Shown in pieces: positions 4,819 to 6,304 of a DNA stretch of 6,304 nucleotides. A program made the translations under genes and the position numbers. This DNA comes from DATHSN01 sp035464115 (GTDB taxonomy: Bacteria; Actinomycetota; Acidimicrobiia; Acidimicrobiales; SKKL01), in contig DATHSN010000383.1 in assembly GCA_035464115.1 (NCBI GenBank), positions 1 to 6,304 of the forward strand. The letters run 5' to 3'. Under the pieces are notes generated by a model that was not told the DNA's origin, made no database searches, and worked only from the letters and a program-made list of their open reading frames with translations. Within the stretch, counting starts at the first letter, position 1. Every line of letters starts with the position of its first letter.

Positions 4819-5682
4819 TCAGCGACCTCGCAGCAGCGGCTCGGGGACCAGCGGTCCCGCCTGCGGGACATGGGCCTCGGCGAGGGCGCACGCTGCGGTG
4901 GATCCGGTCGCGCCGCAGAGGAACGCACCGGCGGTCTGGGCGTGGTGGACCGCGAGCACCACCGGCCGACCGTCCCAGTGGCGGCCGGCGCGCCGGGCCG
5001 CCCCGACGGCCAGCGAGAGGTCCAGACCGGACAGGTCGATCAGCTCCCGACCCCAGGTGGCGGCGGCGTCCGCGTCGTGGCGAGCCACCACCAGGAGGTC
5101 GGCCTCGGCCATCTCCGCCCCCGCCGCCTTGAGCTCGACCTCGCCGACCGGCCGCACGAGACCCCACGGCGTGATCGCCCCGGTGGCCGCGACCACTCGG
5201 GAGCCGGCGAGCGGCCCCAGGTCGGCCTCCACCAACGCGAGCGCGAAGGCGAGCCCGGCCGATGGGCCGTCGAACATCCCGGCGACGATTCGATGGGTGG
5301 GCGAGCGCCCGAGGACGGACGTGACGAACCGCTCGGCGTGGGCTCGCGACGTCGCGGTCGCCTCCGACGGCGACCGCACCGGAACGGCCGGAGCGGCGAG
5401 CGCACCGGGCAGCCCGTCGGGCCGATCGGCCACGATGCGGACCGACAGCGCCACCACGTGGGTGACCCGGGCGCAGCGTCCTTCGACCACCACGATCGGA
5501 TGGGCGACGCCGACCCGCCACACCGGCTCGGGGCCGAGCGCCACGGCCGCCGGGCCCGGTCGGATGGTCACCGTGGACGCCACCACCAGCACCAACGCCG
5601 CGGCGCACCCGCGGATCGTGCGGCGCCACCGCCGGGGCCGGATCCCCCTCTTCGCTTGGTGCCGACCGACGTCGCCTGGCAT
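4819..5682 (-). CDS. Membrane-anchored Lon-like (S16) serine protease without recognisable PDZ domain
   Basis: The protein has 287 residues from ATG 5682. A basic N-terminus (RHQAKRGIRPRRWRR) is followed by one hydrophobic segment at about residues 26-50, predicting a single membrane anchor with the rest outside. The S16 domain covers about residues 125-225: FDGPSAGLAFALALV carries the nucleophile Ser141 and ATGAITPWGLVRPVGEVELKAAGA carries Lys185. The 44-residue Ser-Lys distance matches the Lon dyad. It resembles YlbL-type proteases, but only about 75 residues lie between anchor and catalytic domain and no PDZ pattern is visible there. The last 60 residues, with two cysteines, are unassigned. 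ATG 5682 has GGGGTGG (5694-5688) five bases upstream; a GTG at 5691 would add three residues. Substrates are unknown; YlbL proteases take part in envelope or division control in other bacteria. Confidence 0.85.
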   Translation of the reverse strand: MPGDVGRHQAKRGIRPRRWRRTIRGCAAALVLVVASTVTIRPGPAAVALGPEPVWRVGVAHPIVVVEGRCARVTHVVALSVRIVADRPDGLPGALAAPAVPVRSPSEATATSRAHAERFVTSVLGRSPTHRIVAGMFDGPSAGLAFALALVEADLGPLAGSRVVAATGAITPWGLVRPVGEVELKAAGAEMAEADLLVVARHDADAAATWGRELIDLSGLDLSLAVGAARRAGRHWDGRPVVLAVHHAQTAGAFLCGATGSTAACALAEAHVPQAGPLVPEPLLRGR

Positions 5683-5808
5683 CTGAACCACCCCGGCCGG
5701 GGCGAGCGGTGCGCCCGCTCCCCGCGTCCATCACGAGCACGGCTCGGTTGCCACGTCCAGTGCCCGGGGACACGGACACAGGATCGGCGACCACGGTGCC
5801 GAGCGGGG
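5683..5808. other. Gap between the membrane protein gene and the protease gene
   Basis: No gene is supported in these 126 bases. Next to the protease start there is a 12-bp palindrome, CCCCGGCCGGGG (5691-5702), whose G-run overlaps the likely ribosome site of the protease gene, so local RNA folding could affect its translation. I see no convincing -35/-10 pair on the minus strand, so co-transcription with the upstream membrane protein gene remains possible. Confidence 0.4.
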
Positions 5809-6304
5809 TCAGCGGGCCGACCCGCGCTCCCCCGCGGCACGCCGGTCGGCGACCGCCTCGGCGAGCACCAGGTCGTGGAGGAACCACCGGCCGGCACCGT
5901 TCCCTGATCGGGTGACGGTGACGGCGCCGTCGGACTCGCGCACCTCCACGTCCCGCAACGTGCCGACCCGGAGCCCGGTGAGCGCAGCCATCCGAGCGGG
6001 GGTCCAGCTCCCCGTGGCTGGCGCCCCGACACCGCGCACCTCGGTGAGCGAGCGCGACGGGGTCTGGGTCACCGTCACGTCGCGGCCGTGACGGCGACCG
6101 ACGATCGTCAGCGCGCCGCGCATCGGTGCGGTCCCGGCGAGCAGCATGCTCGGCACCTCGGTGACCCGGAGGCCCAGCGGCGCGAGGAGCACCGCGGCCG
6201 TCGTGGGGAGACGTCGCGCCACCCGGACCGCCCCCACGACCCAGATCGCGAGCACCACCACAGGCACTCCGAGGATCACCCGCAACGCCCGGTCGGTCCC
6301 GTGG
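5809..6304 (-). CDS. Membrane-anchored protein of unknown function, N-terminus cut by the window edge
   Basis: The frame is open from its TGA (5811-5809) to the right edge, showing 164 residues, so the gene may begin outside the window. Internal candidates are TTG 6285 and GTG 6279, neither with a good ribosome site. Near the visible N-terminus is a hydrophobic segment (VILGVPVVVLAIWVVGAV) followed by Arg-rich VRVARRLP and a second moderately hydrophobic stretch (TTAAVLLAPLGL), so one or two membrane segments are likely. The remainder is soluble, with a probable beta-rich stretch (GALTIVGRRHGRDVTVTQT, then VEVRESDGAVTVTRSG) and a charged helix at the end. I recognise no family. It is transcribed towards the S16 protease gene 126 bases downstream and might work with it at the membrane, but nothing beyond adjacency supports this. 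Confidence 0.65.
   Translation of the reverse strand, partial: HGTDRALRVILGVPVVVLAIWVVGAVRVARRLPTTAAVLLAPLGLRVTEVPSMLLAGTAPMRGALTIVGRRHGRDVTVTQTPSRSLTEVRGVGAPATGSWTPARMAALTGLRVGTLRDVEVRESDGAVTVTRSGNGAGRWFLHDLVLAEAVADRRAAGERGSAR

Noticed and set aside
3888..4928. Long minus-strand open frame of 346 codons opposite the dioxygenase gene
   Set aside because: The plus strand carries the full PhyH motif set, and the antisense translation shows only composition-driven Arg/Asp/Gly/Val runs.
4256..5907. Long plus-strand open frames across the end of the dioxygenase gene and opposite the S16 protease
   Set aside because: They are out of frame with or antisense to genes with clear catalytic motifs and encode basic low-complexity sequence.

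Overview
The window is very GC-rich, with long overlapping open frames on both strands and strong G/C preference at third codon positions. Together with the protein families seen (SARP/BTAD regulator, cupredoxin-like lipoprotein, YlbL-like S16 protease, PhyH dioxygenase), this points to an actinobacterium. A member of the Acidimicrobiia is my best guess, but that is inference. No rRNA, tRNA, CRISPR array, insertion sequence or phage gene was seen. It reads as chromosomal sequence with seven genes, one of them cut by the right edge.

Left block, plus strand (80-3056). The first gene encodes an unusual regulator: an alpha/beta-hydrolase domain with an intact-looking Ser-Asp-His triad, fused to a SARP-type winged helix and a BTAD domain. 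It is followed 34 nt later by a cupin gene, which overlaps (ATGA) a gene for a lipoprotein with a cupredoxin-like domain. The gap between regulator and cupin holds two identical heptamers 11 bp apart, the spacing that SARP proteins bind. The simplest model is that the hydrolase-like domain senses or processes a small molecule and the SARP half switches on the cupin/lipoprotein pair. A small acidic protein of unknown function follows, with its start codon inside a hairpin. A perfect 46-bp palindrome closes the block and probably terminates transcription from both sides.

Middle (3093-4793). A minus-strand gene for a protein with two ferredoxin-like (dimeric alpha/beta barrel type) halves and a plus-strand gene for a PhyH-family Fe(II)/2-oxoglutarate dioxygenase diverge from a 237-bp intergenic region. 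That region contains a good minus-strand promoter, an imperfect inverted repeat, and a candidate leaderless promoter for the dioxygenase.

Right block, minus strand (4819-6304). A membrane-anchored protein of unknown function, running off the window edge, lies upstream of a membrane-anchored Lon-like (S16) Ser-Lys protease that seems to lack the usual PDZ domain. The protease gene ends 25 bp from the convergent dioxygenase gene.

The most interesting part is the hydrolase-SARP fusion together with the heptamer repeats beside the cupin/cupredoxin genes.
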